Shown here piece after piece: positions 61,333 through 64,000 of a DNA stretch of 64,000 nt. The position numbers and the translations under genes were made by a program. Every line of letters begins with the position of its first letter. Position 1 is the stretch's first letter. A model generated the notes under the pieces. The model searched no databases and was not told where the DNA came from. It saw only the letters and a list, made by a program, of their open reading frames with translations. Origin of the DNA: Promicromonospora thailandica (GTDB lineage: Bacteria; Actinomycetota; Actinomycetes; Actinomycetales; Cellulomonadaceae); the NCBI RefSeq assembly GCF_024171955.1, contig NZ_JAMTCS010000001.1:434001-498000 (forward strand). Direction: 5' to 3'.

Positions 61333-62064
61333 ATGTCCGACGACGAGGGCGCGGTCCGCGCTCCAGAACCCAGCACCACCTCGACCCCGGAGCCCGCTCC
61401 GGACCCGGCCGAGACGACCCCCGCCGAGGCGCCCGCCGCCACGGCGACCACTGCCGTGGCGACCGCCGAGCGTCCGGCCGCCGAGCCCACTGCCGAGTCC
61501 ACCGCCGAGCTCACTGCCGAGTCCGCTGCCGCCGAGCAGCCGGCCGACGCCGGGACCTCCACGCCGGGCGCGGCGCTGGCCTTCCTCAAGACCCACGCGG
61601 TCACCCTCGTGCTGGCCGTGCTGCTCGTGGCCGCCATCGTCTGGGGTGCGCTGGGCCTCGTCTCGGTCAACGACTGGAAGGCGCGCGCCGCGGCGACGGC
61701 GTCCGACCTGGCGAGCGTCGAGCAGACGCTCGCCGAGGCCCGGGCCACGATCGACGACCTGGAGATCGCCCGCGACCGCGCCGAGAGCACGGCGACGGCG
61801 TGCGTCGGCGCGATCGACGACGCGGACGCCATGCTCGAGGTGTCGGCCGAGATCGACGAGAAGACGGTCGTCTACCTGGAGGGCCTCACCGACCTCATGT
61901 CGGCGGTCGCCGCGGGCGACGTGGCCGGTGCGGAGACGATCGGCGCGGAGGTCGACGCGCTCGGTGTGCAGCTGGAGGATCTCAGCGAGCGCATCGAGGG
62001 TCACATCGACGACTACGAGGACACCGCCAAGGGCTGCCACGTGGACGACGTCCAGGACGCCTGA
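61333..62064 (+). CDS. Single-pass membrane protein of unknown function with coiled-coil
   Basis: A 243-residue protein. Residues 1-80 are an acidic Pro/Ala/Thr/Glu-rich disordered tail with repeating TAESTAEL-type units, then one membrane helix (AVTLVLAVLLVAAIVWGALG), then a heptad-rich extracytoplasmic coiled coil (about 118-235; DLASVEQTLAEARATIDDLE, VQLEDLSERIEGHIDDYED). Two Cys (ATACVGAI and KGCHVDD) could form a disulfide outside the cell. No domain recognised. The spacer before it (61075-61332) holds a GGGCT-TTTT-AGCCC hairpin (61296-61309). Confidence 0.75.
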   Translation: MSDDEGAVRAPEPSTTSTPEPAPDPAETTPAEAPAATATTAVATAERPAAEPTAESTAELTAESAAAEQPADAGTSTPGAALAFLKTHAVTLVLAVLLVAAIVWGALGLVSVNDWKARAAATASDLASVEQTLAEARATIDDLEIARDRAESTATACVGAIDDADAMLEVSAEIDEKTVVYLEGLTDLMSAVAAGDVAGAETIGAEVDALGVQLEDLSERIEGHIDDYEDTAKGCHVDDVQDA

Positions 62065-62082
62065 CCGGGCCGGGACAGCAGT

Positions 62083-62120
62083 ACGGCGGGCGGGCGGCCA
62101 CGTGGTCGCCCGCCCGCCGT
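62083..62120. terminator. Bidirectional terminator between the membrane protein and lysA
   Basis: A perfect 14-bp GC stem, ACGGCGGGCGGGCG / CGCCCGCCCGCCGT, with a 10-base loop sits between the two convergent stop codons. Confidence 0.8.
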
Positions 62121-62144
62121 GCTGTGCCGGCTCGTGTGCGGGGG

Positions 62145-63506
62145 TCAGCCCTGGTCGAGCCCCAGCAGGTCGTCCTCGGTCTCGCGGCGCACGAGCACCC
62201 GCGACGCGCCGTCGGCCACCGCGACCACGGGCGGCCGGGGCAGCATGTTGTAGTTCGACGCCATGGACCGCCCGTAGGCGCCCGTCGCAGCCACGGCGAG
62301 CAGGTCGCCCTCGCGCACGTCGGCGGGGAGCTGCACCTCGTGCACCACGATGTCGCCGGACTCGCAGTGCTTGCCCACCACGCGCGCCAGCACCGTCTCG
62401 GCCGCGGACGACCGGCCCACGACCTCGGCGTGGTACGCCGCCCCGTACAGGGCCGGGCGGATGTTGTCGCTCATGCCGCCGTCGACCGACACGTAGGTGC
62501 GCGTGAAGTCGGTGCCGTCGTCGGCGGAGACGGTGACCGGCTTGACCGTGCCCACGGTGTAGAGCGTGAGACCCGCCGGCCCGACGATCGCGCGGCCGGG
62601 CTCGATCGAGAACCGCGGCAGGCTCGTGCCCAGGTCCTGGCAGACGCCGGCCACCGACTGCGCGATGTCCTTGGCGACGCGCTCGGGGTCGAGCGCGACG
62701 TCGCCCGGCAGGTAGGCGATGCCGTAGCCCCCGCCGAGGTCGACCTCGTCGACCAGCACGCCCGACCGCTCGGCCAGGTCGGCGCGCAGGCGCAGCACCA
62801 CGCGCGCCGCCGCCTCGAACCCGTCGGGGTCGAGGATCTGCGAGCCGATGTGCGAGTGGATGCCGAGCAGCCGCAGCTCCGGGTGCTTCAGCACCTGCAG
62901 CAGCGCGGTCATGGCGGGGCTCTCGCCGCCGGACGCCGGGTTCACCGACAGCCCGAACTTCTGGTCCTCGTGCGCCGTGGCGATGTACTCGTGCCCGCCT
63001 GCGTGGACGCCGGTGGTGACCCGGACCATGACCGGCGCCACCACGCCCCGCTCGGCGGCGAGGCGGGCGACCCGCTCGATCTCGACCAGCGAGTCGACGA
63101 TGATGCGGCCCACGCCGGCGTCGAGAGCGCGCAGGATCTCGGCGTCGGACTTGTTGTTGCCGTGCAGGCCGATCTCGGCGCCCGGCACCTCGGCCCGCAG
63201 CGCGACGGCGAGCTCGCCGCCCGACGCCGTGTCGACGCGCAGGCCCTCCTCGCGCGCCCAGCGTGCGACCGCGACGGTGAGCAGCGCCTTGCCGGCGTAG
63301 TACACGTCGACACCCGTGCCGACGGCGCCGAACGCCGCCTCGAACGCCGTGCGGTAGGCCCGCGCACGCGTGCGGAAGTCGGCCTCGTCCAGCACGTACG
63401 CCGGGGTGCCGTGCTCGGCCGCGAGGTCGCGCACGTCGACACCCGCGACGGCGACCGCGCCGTCCGGCCGCCGCCCGACGCCGCTCGACCAGGGCGCGCC
63501 CGTCAC
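62145..63506 (-). CDS. lysA: Diaminopimelate decarboxylase
   Basis: A 453-residue PLP enzyme of the alanine-racemase fold, turning meso-DAP into L-lysine. The PLP Lys is in VYYAGKALLTVAVARW (~72), the signature HSHIGSQI and the EVDLGGGYGIAY glycine loop hold the phosphate, and the C-terminal barrel has VGKHCESGDIVVHEVQLP (active-site Cys/Glu) and GAYGRSMASNYN. It starts at GTG 63506, overlapping the argS stop (GTGA), as is usual for argS-lysA in actinobacteria. A strong hairpin ends the transcript. Confidence 0.96.
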   Translation of the reverse strand: MTGAPWSSGVGRRPDGAVAVAGVDVRDLAAEHGTPAYVLDEADFRTRARAYRTAFEAAFGAVGTGVDVYYAGKALLTVAVARWAREEGLRVDTASGGELAVALRAEVPGAEIGLHGNNKSDAEILRALDAGVGRIIVDSLVEIERVARLAAERGVVAPVMVRVTTGVHAGGHEYIATAHEDQKFGLSVNPASGGESPAMTALLQVLKHPELRLLGIHSHIGSQILDPDGFEAAARVVLRLRADLAERSGVLVDEVDLGGGYGIAYLPGDVALDPERVAKDIAQSVAGVCQDLGTSLPRFSIEPGRAIVGPAGLTLYTVGTVKPVTVSADDGTDFTRTYVSVDGGMSDNIRPALYGAAYHAEVVGRSSAAETVLARVVGKHCESGDIVVHEVQLPADVREGDLLAVAATGAYGRSMASNYNMLPRPPVVAVADGASRVLVRRETEDDLLGLDQG

Positions 63507-64000
63507 ATCCGCTCCGGGGCGCTCACGCCGAGCAGGTCGAGGCCGTTGGCCAGGACCGTGCGGACGGCGTCGTTGAGCCACAGGCGGGCGCGGTGCGCGT
63601 CGGTGACCTCCTCGTCGGGGTACGGCGTGACACGCAGACCGGCCTCGTCGTTGTACCAGGCGTGGAAGTCGCCGGCGAGCGCCTCGAGGTAGCGGGCCAC
63701 GCGGTGCGGCTCGCGCAGCTCGGCGGCCTGCGCCACGATCCGCGGGAACTCGGTGAGCCGGCCGATCAGCGCCGCCTCGGAGGGGTTGGAGAGCTGGGCC
63801 GGGTCGAACCCGTCCGCGCGGCGCACACCGCGCTCGACGGCCTTGGCGGCGAGCTGGACGGTGCGGCTGTGCGCGTACTGGACGTAGAAGACCGGGTTGT
63901 CGTTGGACTGCTTGATCATGTCCTCGCCCTGCAGCTCCAGCGGGGTGTCCGCGGGGTAGCGGGCCAGCGAGTAGCGCACGGCGTCCCGGCCGATCCACTC
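63503..64000 (-). CDS. argS: Arginyl-tRNA synthetase, C-terminal part (5' end beyond window)
   Basis: The last ~165 codons of ArgS are present and open to the window edge. The DALR anticodon-binding domain is clear: MIKQSNDNPVFYVQYAHSRT starts it, and the ending GLDLLGVSAPERM is the family's C-terminus. Preceding EWIGRDAVRYSL belongs to the catalytic core's last helices. It charges tRNA-Arg. The stop overlaps the lysA start, so the two are translationally coupled. Confidence 0.94.
   Translation of the reverse strand, partial: EWIGRDAVRYSLARYPADTPLELQGEDMIKQSNDNPVFYVQYAHSRTVQLAAKAVERGVRRADGFDPAQLSNPSEAALIGRLTEFPRIVAQAAELREPHRVARYLEALAGDFHAWYNDEAGLRVTPYPDEEVTDAHRARLWLNDAVRTVLANGLDLLGVSAPERM

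Noticed and set aside
1-64000. tRNA, rRNA, insertion sequences or integrase genes
   Set aside because: No tRNA-like cloverleaf, rRNA core sequence, transposase or integrase motif was recognised by reading; a covariance or profile search could still find a tRNA.

Overview
This window looks like chromosomal DNA of a very high-GC actinobacterium. GC is extreme at third codon positions, GTG starts are frequent, and neighbouring genes often overlap by 1 to 4 bases (ATGA/GTGA). The gene content (lysA next to argS, an ANTAR regulator, a PIN-PhoH protein, a RamB-like regulator beside aceA, a bacterial GPP34 protein, a Micrococcales-style xseA/xseB/ispH neighbourhood) suggests Micrococcales, perhaps the Promicromonosporaceae/Cellulomonadaceae area. 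That placement is inference; no rRNA or tRNA gene was seen.

Layout. 0-5 kb: truncated FAD oxidoreductase, PAS-ANTAR regulator, PoxB-like TPP enzyme, small SnoaL-type protein, methyltransferase and hemerythrin. 5-16 kb is accessory: a secreted tandem esterase whose first domain has lost its catalytic residues, an AAA ATPase behind a striking AT-rich double palindrome, GNAT, SDR, a TDT transporter, an XRE/MmyB-type regulator with an unknown protein and an aldo/keto reductase, then a decayed patch (frameshifted gene, coupled small gene, orphan coding fragment, lipoprotein). 16-38 kb is mostly housekeeping: ychF, an ABC exporter, rmuC, ispH, xseA, xseB, PfkB kinase, carbonic anhydrase, fumC, GPP34, PIN-PhoH, nhaA. 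xseA and xseB are split by about 5.5 kb that carries an epoxide hydrolase, a methyltransferase, an ECF41 sigma factor with its typical NAD(P)-binding partner, and an ABC-F protein.

38-59 kb forms a coherent metabolic block. A secreted PHB-depolymerase-type esterase, an MHS-family transporter, 3-hydroxybutyrate dehydrogenase, both subunits of a 3-oxoacid CoA-transferase and a thiolase would take poly- or 3-hydroxybutyrate to acetyl-CoA. Isocitrate lyase and malate synthase (aceA-aceB), next to a divergent RamB-like regulator, would let acetyl-CoA feed growth. Between them lies an eight-gene operon: a Liv-type ABC importer, an acyl-CoA ligase, a TetR regulator and an alpha/beta hydrolase. Its promoter faces that of the depolymerase gene, and both promoters carry the same 19-bp operator-like motif, so the two units may be co-regulated.

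59-64 kb: a secreted M15 peptidase with a low-complexity tail, a two-helix membrane protein, a single-pass membrane protein, lysA, and the 3' end of argS, which overlaps lysA. Clear hairpin terminators separate many convergent units. A 16-bp-unit inverted repeat array lies between nhaA and the thiolase gene, and a 24-bp tandem repeat overlaps the 3' end of the ramB-like gene.
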